Shown piece after piece: positions 16,009-24,612 of a stretch of 48,784 nt of DNA (positions are counted from its first letter, which is position 1; each line of letters starts with the position of its first letter). This DNA is from Gemmatimonadota bacterium (GTDB taxonomy: Bacteria; Gemmatimonadota; Gemmatimonadetes; Longimicrobiales; Gaopeijiaceae): contig SLCK01000045.1 of assembly GCA_007125845.1 (NCBI GenBank), positions 1 to 48,784 on the forward strand, given 5' to 3'. A program made the translations under genes and the position numbers. The notes under the pieces are model-generated. The model saw only the letters and a program-made list of their open reading frames with translations. It had not been told where the DNA came from and did not search any database.

Positions 16009-18521
16009 TCGTCTTCGATCCCGGCCTCGCTGTCCGCGCCCACCGCGACCTCACCTTCTCTCTCGAGCGCTCCGTTGGGGTCTTCGTCCATGTCCTCTTC
16101 GGGAATCACCCGTGCGAGATCGACGATCCGATCCTGGTCGTCCAGGCTGACGAGGCGAACACCCTGCGTAGCCCGTCCGATGATCCGGATCTCCTCCGCC
16201 GACTGGCGATTCACGACCCCATTGCGAGTGATCAGCATCAGCTCGTCGCCCGGTACCACCGACTTGATGGCGATGACACGCCCGGTACGCTTGGACAGCT
16301 TCATGTTGATCACGCCCTTGCCGCCCCGCTTCTGCAAGCGATACGCATCCACCTCCGTGCGCTTTCCCATCCCTCCTTCCGTCACGACGAGGAGTGTGGA
16401 CTCGGGTCGGACGACCACCATCCCGACCACGGCGTCGTCCTCGTTGAGCGATATGCCCTTCACCCCGGCGGTCGCTCTACCGATCGGTCGACAGTCCCTC
16501 TCGTGGAAGCGGATCGCCATGCCTCTTCTGGTGGCGAGAATGATCTCGTTGTCCCCGGTGGTGATCTGAACGTCGATCAGCTCGTCCCCGTCCCGCACAT
16601 TGATGGCATTCAGCCCCACCGTCCTGACGTTGCCGTAATGGGAGAGGGCGGTCTTCTTGACCAACCCATGTCGAGTGGAGAAGAGGAGATAGCGGTCGTC
16701 GCTGAACTCCCGCACGGGCACCACGGAGGCGATCCTCGTGTCGGATTCGATGTTGAGGAGGTTTACGATCGGCTTTCCCCTGGAGAGACGGCTCCCCTGC
16801 GGGATCTGCCAGACCTTCAACCAGTGGCATTGACCGTCCCGGGTGAAGATCATCAGGACGTCGTGGGTGGAAGCCACGAAGAGGTGCTCGACCCAGTCCT
16901 CCTCCTTCGTATTCATTCCCCGCAGCCCCCGTCCTCCCCGGCGCTGGGCGCGGTACGTCGAGATCGGAATCCGCTTGACGTATCCCTGGCGACTGAGCGT
17001 CAGGACCATCTCCTCGTCGGCGATGAGGTCTTCCATCTCCAGGTCGGAGTGCTCGCCCAGGATCTCGGTACGGCGGCCGTCACCGTACTTCTCGGCGAGC
17101 TCCTCGAGCTCTTCCCGGATCACCTGCAACCGGAGCTCCCGGCTTGCAAGAAGCGCTTCGAGCTCCTCGATGCGAGCCCGGATCTCGGCAAGCTCCTCCT
17201 CGAGCTTGCCGAGCTCGAGCCCCGTCAGACGCGCCAGGCGCATGTTGAGGATGGCTTCTGCCTGTTTCTCGGACAGGTCGAAGGACTCGCGCAGGCGGCG
17301 GGCGGCAATTTCGGTGTCGTCCGAGCCCCGGATGATCCGAATCACCTCGTCGATATTGTCGACGGCGACCTTGAGACCCTCGAGGATGTGCTCCCGGTCC
17401 TTGGCCTTGCCGAGCTCGAACTCGCTCCGACGGACCACCACCACGTGCCGATGGTCGATGAAATGCAGGAGCATCTGCCGGAGATTCATCACCCGGGGCA
17501 CGCCGTCCACGAGCGCGAGGAGGATCGTCCCGAAGGTGCTCTGCATCTGCGTGTGCTTGTAGAGCTGGTTCAGGACGACCTGGGGAATCGCGTCCCGCTT
17601 CAACTCCACGACGATCCGCATCCCTTCGCGGTCGGATTCGTCGCGGAGGGCGGAGATGTCGGTGATCTTCTTCTCCCGAACGAGTCCCGCGATCTGCTCG
17701 ATCAGGCGGGTCTTGTTCACCATGAAGGGGATCTCACCGATGACGATCCTCTCTCCTCCGTTGTCCATCTCCTCGACCTCCGCCCGCGCACGCATCACCA
17801 CGCGTCCGCGCCCGGTCCGGTAAGCATCGCGAATCCCGTCCTTCCCGCAAATGAAGCCGCCCGTCGGGAAGTCCGGACCCTTGACCAGGCGTTCGAGCTC
17901 TTCCTGAGGAAGGTCCGGATCGTCGATCAGCGCGCCGACTGCCGCGGTGATCTCTGTCAGGTTGTGGGGCGGGATGTTGGTCGCCATCCCGACGGCGATG
18001 CCCGAAGAGCCATTGACGAGGAGGTTCGGAAACCTGGACGGGAGTACCGTCGGCTCGTCGATCCGCCCGTCGAAGTTGGGTACGAAATCGACGGTCTCCT
18101 TCTCGATGTCCTGGAGCATCTCCATCGCGATCGGCGTCATCCGAGCTTCGGTGTACCGATAGGCCGCAGCGGAGTCCCCGTCGATGGATCCGAAGTTTCC
18201 CTGACCGTCGACCAGGGGGTAGCGGAGGGAGAAATCCTGGACCATCCTGACCATGGAATCGTAAACCGCCGAGTCTCCATGCGGGTGAAACTTTCCCAGG
18301 ACCTCTCCGACGACCGAGGCGCTCTTCTTGTACCCTCTGCCCGGGCCCAGGCCGAGCCCGTGCATAGCGTAGAGAATTCTGCGATGGACGGGCTTGAGTC
18401 CGTCCCTCACATCCGGGAGAGCCCTCTGGACGATGACGCTCATGGAGTAGTCGATGAACGACTCCCGCATCTCGTCCTCGAGAAGGCGGGACAGAACCTT
18501 CTGCCCGTTGTCCTCTTCCAT
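16005..18521 (-). CDS. gyrA: DNA gyrase subunit A
   Basis: The 838-residue A subunit of gyrase, which cuts and rejoins DNA during ATP-driven negative supercoiling. The catalytic tyrosine is in [12 protein letters not shown]. The quinolone region reads [15 protein letters not shown], with Ser and Asp at the E. coli 83 and 87 positions, so no classical resistance change is present. The GyrA box QRRGGRG marks it as gyrase rather than topoisomerase IV. The beta-pinwheel repeats and an acidic tail ([17 protein letters not shown]) complete it. It is first in a six-gene minus-strand operon. No strong Shine-Dalgarno precedes the ATG. gyrB is not in the window. Confidence 0.98.
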   Translation of the reverse strand: MEEDNGQKVLSRLLEDEMRESFIDYSMSVIVQRALPDVRDGLKPVHRRILYAMHGLGLGPGRGYKKSASVVGEVLGKFHPHGDSAVYDSMVRMVQDFSLRYPLVDGQGNFGSIDGDSAAAYRYTEARMTPIAMEMLQDIEKETVDFVPNFDGRIDEPTVLPSRFPNLLVNGSSGIAVGMATNIPPHNLTEITAAVGALIDDPDLPQEELERLVKGPDFPTGGFICGKDGIRDAYRTGRGRVVMRARAEVEEMDNGGERIVIGEIPFMVNKTRLIEQIAGLVREKKITDISALRDESDREGMRIVVELKRDAIPQVVLNQLYKHTQMQSTFGTILLALVDGVPRVMNLRQMLLHFIDHRHVVVVRRSEFELGKAKDREHILEGLKVAVDNIDEVIRIIRGSDDTEIAARRLRESFDLSEKQAEAILNMRLARLTGLELGKLEEELAEIRARIEELEALLASRELRLQVIREELEELAEKYGDGRRTEILGEHSDLEMEDLIADEEMVLTLSRQGYVKRIPISTYRAQRRGGRGLRGMNTKEEDWVEHLFVASTHDVLMIFTRDGQCHWLKVWQIPQGSRLSRGKPIVNLLNIESDTRIASVVPVREFSDDRYLLFSTRHGLVKKTALSHYGNVRTVGLNAINVRDGDELIDVQITTGDNEIILATRRGMAIRFHERDCRPIGRATAGVKGISLNEDDAVVGMVVVRPESTLLVVTEGGMGKRTEVDAYRLQKRGGKGVINMKLSKRTGRVIAIKSVVPGDELMLITRNGVVNRQSAEEIRIIGRATQGVRLVSLDDQDRIVDLARVIPEEDMDEDPNGALEREGEVAVGADSEAGIEDE

Positions 18522-18716
18522 AGATCAGCCTGTGCGGTGTGGTTGGGATTCCTGCCGAGCGCAGGAGTCGGAGCGGGGGGTGCGCGGGCCAGGGAGTCGA
18601 GTTGAACAAACTCGGCTCCGGGCCTGCGCGGCTCGCGAGGGAGGAAAGATCGTCCCAATGGGGAAGCGATGTCGACTCTCGCGCAATCATTCAAAAATAA
18701 TGAAAATGGAGGTGCT

Positions 18717-18764
18717 GTAGCAACCGTGGGAATCGCCCCTGTGGGCGATTCCCACGGTTGCTGC
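18717..18764. repeat. Long near-perfect inverted repeat (hairpin with 4-base loop)
   Basis: The arms 18719-18738 and 18743-18762 are perfectly complementary over 20 bp around the loop CTGT. On a plus-strand RNA the stem extends outward through U-G, G-C, U-G and C-G pairs to about 24 bp. On the minus strand the two U-G positions would be A-C mismatches. There is no U-tract on either side, so it is not a standard terminator. Confidence 0.9.
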
Positions 18765-18878
18765 GGGGGGGAGATTTCAGAGAAGTCCCTCTGTATGGTG
18801 CGGTGCCTGGGGAGCGGACCGGCTGAAGAGGGGGGACATTCGGCCCAGCATCATTATTTGGACTAATAGTGGGACAGC

Positions 18879-18906
18879 TTGACATTACCTGTGGTCATTG
18901 TAACTT
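18879..18906 (+). promoter_or_regulatory. Promoter of the LysR regulator gene
   Basis: A perfect TTGACA (18879-18884) is followed by 16 bases and TAACTT (18901-18906). The ATG of the regulator begins exactly seven bases after the -10 box, so transcription would start at or beside the ATG, giving a leaderless mRNA. No ribosome site is present. The dyad immediately upstream may be an autoregulatory LysR site. Confidence 0.6.
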
Positions 18907-18913
18907 GCGTGCT

Positions 18914-19843
18914 ATGTCTTTTGCCACGCTCAGGATCTTCTGCGACGTTGCGCAGCAGGGGAACTTCTCGAGGGGGGCGGAGCTGAACGGAATCACCCAA
19001 TCGGCTGCCTCCCAGCGGATCCGTGCCCTCGAAGAGGAGCTCGGCGTCGAGTTGATCGATCGATCGACCCGGCCGTGCGGGCTTACCCCTTGGGGGAAAG
19101 TGTACTATGAGGGGTGTCGAGAGATCCTCGATCGCTACGAGAGGCTCGAGCGAGAGGTTGCCGGCGCGGTGGGCCCCCTGCGGGGACGGGTGGACGTGGC
19201 TTCGATCTACTCCGCGGATGTCGCACACCTGAACGAGGTTCGCGAGAGCTTTCGCGAGGCAAATCCGCAGGCGCGCGTCCGCATCCACTACTTGCAGCCC
19301 AACGCGGTGCGGGACTGGGTCCGAGACGAGAAGTGCGATCTGGGAATCCTCTCCTACCCGGACCGTTGGCCGGAGTTGTCGGCGATCCCGCTCCGGAACG
19401 AGGAGATGGTCGCCGTCTTCCGTGTGGGACATCGTCTGTCCGCGTTTTCGCAGTTGGGGCCGGGTGACCTGGCGGAGGAGCGGCTGATTGGCTTCGACGC
19501 GGGTCTCAGGATCTCGCGGGAGATCCGCTCGTACCTTCGTCGGCACGGGGTTCAGCCGACGGTGGAGAGCTCTTTCGACAACATCGACACGATCAAGACC
19601 GCAGTTTCGGAGACGGACGGAATTGGGATCCTCCCCCAGCGCACGGTTCGGGTGGAGGTGGAGCGGGGCGTTCTGGCAACGGCCGAGCTCCGTCCGCCAC
19701 TCTTTCGACCGCTCGCGATCGTGCACCGGAGGGAAAGGGCCCTCTCTCCTCTCGCGGAAGGGTGGGTCCGTCATCTGAGGCAAAACGATCTACCGGTCGA
19801 ATCCCCCTCGCGTGGAATCGCCGCGGAACGACCGGCAATATAG
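18914..19843 (+). CDS. LysR-family transcriptional regulator, likely of gltBD
   Basis: A 309-residue LysR-type regulator. Residues 1-60 are the winged helix-turn-helix (MSFATLRIFCDVAQQGNFSR, QSAASQRIRALEEELGVELIDR), followed by the linker helix and a periplasmic-binding-protein-like effector domain. I chose ATG 18914 because the conserved N-terminus begins there; an in-frame GTG 45 bases upstream would lie inside the promoter. It is directly followed by gltB, in the same direction with 147 bases between. By analogy with GltC of Bacillus it may control glutamate synthase; this is inference from position. The effector is unknown. Confidence 0.93.
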   Translation: MSFATLRIFCDVAQQGNFSRGAELNGITQSAASQRIRALEEELGVELIDRSTRPCGLTPWGKVYYEGCREILDRYERLEREVAGAVGPLRGRVDVASIYSADVAHLNEVRESFREANPQARVRIHYLQPNAVRDWVRDEKCDLGILSYPDRWPELSAIPLRNEEMVAVFRVGHRLSAFSQLGPGDLAEERLIGFDAGLRISREIRSYLRRHGVQPTVESSFDNIDTIKTAVSETDGIGILPQRTVRVEVERGVLATAELRPPLFRPLAIVHRRERALSPLAEGWVRHLRQNDLPVESPSRGIAAERPAI

Positions 19844-19876
19844 AGCGACCCGCAGGGACCCTGGAGCGACCCGCAG
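19843..19876 (+). promoter_or_regulatory. Tandem operator-like repeats upstream of gltB
   Basis: GAGCGACCCGCAG occurs at 19843-19855 and again at 19864-19876. The copies are 21 bases apart, two turns of the DNA helix, so both face the same side. A second pair, GGCCGCGG at 19881 and 19891, is one turn apart. This is the pattern expected of a regulator binding site; the binding protein is unproven. Confidence 0.45.
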
Positions 19877-19990
19877 CGCTGGCCGCGGATGGCCGCGGCC
19901 GAATCTGATATTCAAAGCTTGTTCGGCAATTGTCCGGCTTCGCGGCCGGGCCGCGGGCGAGCGACCGAAAGATACAAGGAGAATTGCCTT

Positions 19991-22900
19991 ATGGCCCGTT
20001 CCGGTATTCCGGAGGCCAGTGGTCTCTACGACCCCAGGTACGAGAAGGACGCCTGCGGCGTCGCGCTCGTGGCCGACGTTCGGGGACGCAGGTCACACGA
20101 GATCGTCTCTGACGCGCTGACTGCGCTGATTCGAATGTCCCACCGGTCCGCATCGGGACCGGAGGAGAACACCGGGGACGGTGCGGGCGTCCTCCTCTCG
20201 CTTCCCCACGAGTTCATGAGAAAGGTGGCGGGGAAGGAGTTGGGGATCGAGCTGCCGGAGCCCGGACGCTATGGGGTGGGAATGATCTTCTTTCCCCGTT
20301 CCGAGGAGGATCGCGAACGCTGTCGGGAGATTCTCACGGGATACGTGGAGGCGCAGGGACAGGAGATTCTCGGGTGGCGGCGGGTTCCGACGGTCAATGA
20401 ATCCCTGGGTCGGGGAGCCCTTGCCGGCGAGCCGGTCGTGGAACAGCTCTTCGTCGGGGCCGCTCCGGAGCTCGGGCAAGAAGACTTCGAGCGCCAGCTC
20501 TACCTCATCCGGAAGCAGGCGTATCACCGCATCCGTGGCTCCGGGCTGGACGAGGTCGAGAGCTATGCCGTGTGCAGTCTCTCCTCCCGGGTGATCGTCT
20601 ACAAGGGACAGCTCACTCCCGAGCAAGTTCCGGCCTACTATCCCGACCTGGGAGATCCGGAGCTGGTGAGCCAGATGGCTCTCGTCCACGCCCGCTTCAG
20701 CACGAACACCTTTCCCAGTTGGTCGCGCGCGCAGCCAATGCGCTTCCTGTGCCACAACGGGGAGATCAACACGCTCCAGGGCAACGTGAACTGGATGCGG
20801 GCTCGCCAGGGCCTGCTGCGGAGCGAGCGCTTCGGCCCCGAGCTCGAGAAGCTCTTCCCGATCATCGACCCGGAGACCTCCGACTCGGGGATCCTCGACA
20901 ACGTCATGGAGCTGCTCGTCACGGCGGGACGGAGTGCGCCGGAGGCGCTCATGATGATGATTCCGGAGGCCTGGGAGAACGATGAGACCGTATCCGAGAC
21001 GAGGCGAGCCTTCTACGAGTACCACGCGTCGCTCATGGAGCCGTGGGACGGGCCCGCGGGGGTGCTCTTCACGGACGGTCGCTGGGCAGGAGCCGTCCTC
21101 GATCGCAATGGACTCCGTCCGTGCCGCTACTGGGTCACCCACGATGACCGGGTGATCCTTTCGAGCGAGGTCGGTGTGCTCGATCTGGAGCCCAGCACGG
21201 TGAAGCGAAAAGGGCGACTCCAGCCCGGACGCATGTTCCTCGTGGACATGAAGGAAGGGAGGATCGTCGAGAACGACGAGATCAAGGAGAGGATCGCCAC
21301 GTCCCGTCCTTACGGCGAGTGGACCGAGCGGAGGATGCTGCGGCTCGAGACATTGCCGTCCCAAGCTCCGGTAGAGCGCCCGGAGGCCGACGCGCGGCTC
21401 TCCGCGATGAGGATGTTCGGGTATACCGACGAGCACCTCCGGTTTATCCTCCACCCGCTGGTGGAGAAGGCTCGGGACCCGACCGGCTCGATGGGGAACG
21501 ACGCTGCGCTCGCCTTCCTCTCCGAGCGGCCGCGACTCCTCTATGACTACTTCAAGCAGCTTTTCGCGCAGGTGACGAATCCGCCGATCGATTCCACGCG
21601 GGAGGAGTCGGTCATGTCCCTTTCGATTCCGATCGGACCCGAGGGCAATCTCCTCGAGACCACCGAGGCGCAGGCGGAGCGGATCTGGCTCGAGCAGCCC
21701 ATCCTTTCCAACGCCGAGCTGGCCAAGCTGGTCGGCATCGAAGAGCGGGGATGGCGCACTGCGAAGATCGATATGACGTATCCCCGCGAGCTGGGAGAAG
21801 ACGGTCTGGAGGAGACTCTGGACCGCATCTGCAGGGAGGCCTCCGAGGCGATCGCGGAAGGCTACCGCCTGATCGTCCTCTCGGATCGCCGGGCCGGTAG
21901 GGAGCGGGTGCCCCTGAGCGCCCTGCTCGCCGTGGGAGCCGTGCACCAGCACCTGGTACGCACTGCGGAGCGCACGAAGATCGGAATCCTCCTTGAAACG
22001 GGTGAACCCAGGGAAGTCCATCACTTCTGCACCCTCCTCGGCTACGGTGCAGATGGCGTGAACCCCTACATGGCTTTTGCCGCCCTGCGCGAGCTTGACA
22101 GGAGGGGTGATTTCCAGGGGGGCTGGTCCGACGATCAGCTCGTCTCCCGTTACCGCAAGGCGGTGGGCAAGGGGATGCTCAAGGTGATGGCAAAGATGGG
22201 AATTGCCACCCTGGCGAGCTACCGCGGGGCGCAGATATTCGAGGCAGTGGGGCTGGGGTCCGAGGTTATGAACCGCTGTTTCGCGGGGACTGCGAGTCGC
22301 ATCGGCGGGGCCGATTTCCGGGATCTGGCGAAGGAGGAGATCCGTCGGCATGACCTGGCGTGGTTCGATCCCCCCGACGTGCGTGAGTCCTCATTGCCGA
22401 ATCCGGGAGAGTACCACTGGCGTCCCGGTGGCGAACGGCGGATGTGGAACCCGGATACCGTCGCATCCGCGAGGATTGCCTCGATCAAGGGAGATCCGGG
22501 GAGCTACGCCGAGTTCGCGCGACAGGCGAACGACGAGGCCCAGAGCCGGTGCACGATCCGGAGCCTGTTTCGAATTCGGGAGAGCGAGGACCGGGCCGTG
22601 CCCCTCGAGGAGGTGGAGCCCGCGTCCGAGATCGTGAAGCGCTTCACGACCGGAGCAATGAGCTTCGGTGCGCTCTCGAAGGAGGCTCACGAGACCCTGG
22701 CGGTCGCCATGAACCGGATCGGCGCGAAATCGAACAGTGGCGAGGGTGGAGAGGATCCGGAGCGGTATCGATCCCTGCCCAACGGGGACTCGAGGCGTTC
22801 TGCGATCAAGCAGGTCGCTTCGGGCCGCTTCGGGGTGAGCCTCGACTACCTCATCGAGGCGGATCAGCTCCAGATCAAGATGGCCCAGGGCGCGAAGCCC

Positions 22901-24592
22901 GGGGAGGGAGGGGAGTTGCCCGGCCGGAAGGTGTCGGAGGACATCGCACGCGTGCGGAACACCACCCCCGGGGTGATGCTCATCTCGCCGCCTCCGCACC
23001 ACGACATTTATTCGATCGAGGACCTGGCGCAGCTCATCTACGACCTCAAGAACGCCAATCCGCGCGCCGCGGTGAGCGTCAAGTTGGTGTCGGCGGTCGG
23101 AGTAGGGACGGTGGCGGCGGGGGTCGCGAAGGCGAAGGCCGATCACATTCTCATTTCCGGACACGACGGCGGGACCGGTGCTTCGCCGCTGACCAGCATC
23201 AAGCACGCCGGGCTTCCATGGGAGCTCGGGCTCGCCGACGTGCATCAGACTCTTGTGCTGAACGACCTCCGCAGCCGGGTGATGGTGGAGGTAGACGGAC
23301 AGTTGAAGACGGGCCGCGACGTGGTGCTCGGGGCCTTCCTGGGTGCGGAGGAGTTCGGGTTCTCGACCGCTCCCCTTATCGCCATGGGCTGCATCATGAT
23401 GAGGAAGTGCCACCTCAACACGTGCCCGGTGGGAGTCACGACCCAGGATCCGGAGCTGCGCGCCCGCTTCACCGGCGAGCCGGAGCATGTCATCAACTAC
23501 CTCTTCATGGTCGCCGAGGAAGTCCGTGGGATTCTGTCCCGGGTAGGGGTCCGCACCGTGGACGAGATCATCGGGAGAACCGACCTGATCGACGTCGCCG
23601 TACCCCCCGAGTCCGGCACCCTGTCGAAGCTGGACTTCTCCAGGATCCTCACGCCAGCGAAGCCGTCCCGCCCCGGGATGGCCGTCCGCAAGAACGAGCC
23701 GCAGCAACATGGGATCGAAGATGTGCTCGACCGGGAGCTCATCCGCCGGGCCGAGGGGGTGATCGAAGGAAGGGGGTCGGTGGTGATCGAGCTTCCGGTC
23801 CGAAACGTGGATCGCACCGTCGGCACACTCCTGAGCCAGGAGGTGGTGCGGCGGCACGGAAGGGATGGCCTCGAGGAGGACAGCATCCGCATCCGCCTCT
23901 GTGGATCGGCGGGGCAGAGCCTCGGGGCCTGGTTGGCCCGTGGAGTCAGCATCGAGCTGGAAGGGGACGCCAACGACTATGTCGGCAAGGGCCTCTCCGG
24001 AGGCCGCCTCGTGGTACGGCCATCGCCGGACGCCACCTTCCCCGCCGAAGAGAACGTGATCATCGGAAACGTCGCCCTCTACGGCGCCACCAGTGGCGAG
24101 GCGTACTTCTCCGGGCAGGCCGGTGAGCGCTTTTGCGTGCGGAACTCCGGGGCCTCGGCAGTCGTTGAGGGAGTGGGAGACCATGGATGCGAATACATGA
24201 CCGGAGGACGCGCCGTCATCCTCGGCCCCACCGGCCGAAACTTCGCTGCCGGCATGAGCGGAGGGTTCGCCTACGTCTGGGATCCCTCAGGAGCGTTCCC
24301 GGGGAGGTGCAATCAGGAGCTCGTTCAGTTGGAGCGATTCAGGTCCGACCTCCAGGAGGCGGAAAGCGAGGAGGAGAAGATCGTCCGCTCGCTGATCGAG
24401 CGGCATTACCGCTACACCGGATCCAAGCGCGCCGGAGCGATCCTGAAGGATTGGGACAGCCGCGTCATGGAGTTCGTGCGGGTGGTGCCCACCGAGTACC
24501 AGAGGGTGCTCGACGCCCGGAAGGCGGCCGAATCCGAGCGCCGCCGGACCCAACCAGCCCGCCCGTCGGCTCGCCGTTTGCCCGTCGCTTGA
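19991..24592 (+). CDS. gltB: Glutamate synthase large (alpha) subunit
   Basis: A 1533-residue large subunit of NADPH-dependent glutamate synthase. It takes ammonia from glutamine, channels it, and makes glutamate from 2-oxoglutarate. The N-terminal class-II glutaminase domain has its nucleophile at Cys22 (KDACGVAL), implying removal of a 21-residue propeptide. The central domain, the FMN-binding synthase domain (EGGEDPERY, SGHDGGTGASPLTSIKHAG) and the 3Fe-4S cysteines in GCIMMRKCHLNTCPVG follow. The C-terminal GXGXG beta-helix ends with GGFAYVWDP. ATG 19991 has AAGGAGA (19976-19982) eight bases upstream. gltD follows after 20 bases. Confidence 0.98.
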   Translation: MARSGIPEASGLYDPRYEKDACGVALVADVRGRRSHEIVSDALTALIRMSHRSASGPEENTGDGAGVLLSLPHEFMRKVAGKELGIELPEPGRYGVGMIFFPRSEEDRERCREILTGYVEAQGQEILGWRRVPTVNESLGRGALAGEPVVEQLFVGAAPELGQEDFERQLYLIRKQAYHRIRGSGLDEVESYAVCSLSSRVIVYKGQLTPEQVPAYYPDLGDPELVSQMALVHARFSTNTFPSWSRAQPMRFLCHNGEINTLQGNVNWMRARQGLLRSERFGPELEKLFPIIDPETSDSGILDNVMELLVTAGRSAPEALMMMIPEAWENDETVSETRRAFYEYHASLMEPWDGPAGVLFTDGRWAGAVLDRNGLRPCRYWVTHDDRVILSSEVGVLDLEPSTVKRKGRLQPGRMFLVDMKEGRIVENDEIKERIATSRPYGEWTERRMLRLETLPSQAPVERPEADARLSAMRMFGYTDEHLRFILHPLVEKARDPTGSMGNDAALAFLSERPRLLYDYFKQLFAQVTNPPIDSTREESVMSLSIPIGPEGNLLETTEAQAERIWLEQPILSNAELAKLVGIEERGWRTAKIDMTYPRELGEDGLEETLDRICREASEAIAEGYRLIVLSDRRAGRERVPLSALLAVGAVHQHLVRTAERTKIGILLETGEPREVHHFCTLLGYGADGVNPYMAFAALRELDRRGDFQGGWSDDQLVSRYRKAVGKGMLKVMAKMGIATLASYRGAQIFEAVGLGSEVMNRCFAGTASRIGGADFRDLAKEEIRRHDLAWFDPPDVRESSLPNPGEYHWRPGGERRMWNPDTVASARIASIKGDPGSYAEFARQANDEAQSRCTIRSLFRIRESEDRAVPLEEVEPASEIVKRFTTGAMSFGALSKEAHETLAVAMNRIGAKSNSGEGGEDPERYRSLPNGDSRRSAIKQVASGRFGVSLDYLIEADQLQIKMAQGAKPGEGGELPGRKVSEDIARVRNTTPGVMLISPPPHHDIYSIEDLAQLIYDLKNANPRAAVSVKLVSAVGVGTVAAGVAKAKADHILISGHDGGTGASPLTSIKHAGLPWELGLADVHQTLVLNDLRSRVMVEVDGQLKTGRDVVLGAFLGAEEFGFSTAPLIAMGCIMMRKCHLNTCPVGVTTQDPELRARFTGEPEHVINYLFMVAEEVRGILSRVGVRTVDEIIGRTDLIDVAVPPESGTLSKLDFSRILTPAKPSRPGMAVRKNEPQQHGIEDVLDRELIRRAEGVIEGRGSVVIELPVRNVDRTVGTLLSQEVVRRHGRDGLEEDSIRIRLCGSAGQSLGAWLARGVSIELEGDANDYVGKGLSGGRLVVRPSPDATFPAEENVIIGNVALYGATSGEAYFSGQAGERFCVRNSGASAVVEGVGDHGCEYMTGGRAVILGPTGRNFAAGMSGGFAYVWDPSGAFPGRCNQELVQLERFRSDLQEAESEEEKIVRSLIERHYRYTGSKRAGAILKDWDSRVMEFVRVVPTEYQRVLDARKAAESERRRTQPARPSARRLPVA

Positions 24593-24612
24593 GGCTTGAG
24601 GAAAGAGACTGC

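Larger units (their letters stand above)
18522..18913. other. 392-base spacer between divergent gyrA and LysR genes
   Basis: No convincing protein gene is seen. It holds a short hairpin CGAGTT-GAACA-AACTCG about 80 bases upstream of gyrA, an AT-rich patch at about 18685-18708, the long inverted repeat at 18717-18764, and a small dyad TATT-TGGACT-AATA at about 18856-18869 just before the LysR promoter. The gyrA promoter must lie here but no clear -35/-10 pair was found. Confidence 0.6.

Noticed and set aside
17600-18400. Quinolone-resistance change in GyrA
   Set aside because: The region reads [12 protein letters not shown], with Ser and Asp at the two classical positions, as in sensitive enzymes.
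16503-18605. 700-codon open frame on the plus strand opposite gyrA
   Set aside because: It mirrors a fully conserved gyrA in GC-rich DNA, has no ribosome site, and its sequence is low in hydrophobic structure and resembles no family. Long antisense frames of this kind also lie opposite gltB, glnS, fadJ and uvrA.
18669-18866. 65-codon plus-strand frame in the gyrA-LysR spacer
   Set aside because: It reads through the long hairpin, has no ribosome site and has odd composition.
18869-18913. GTG start 45 bases upstream of the LysR ATG
   Set aside because: It would place the TTGACA/TAACTT promoter inside the coding region, and the conserved LysR N-terminus starts at the later ATG.
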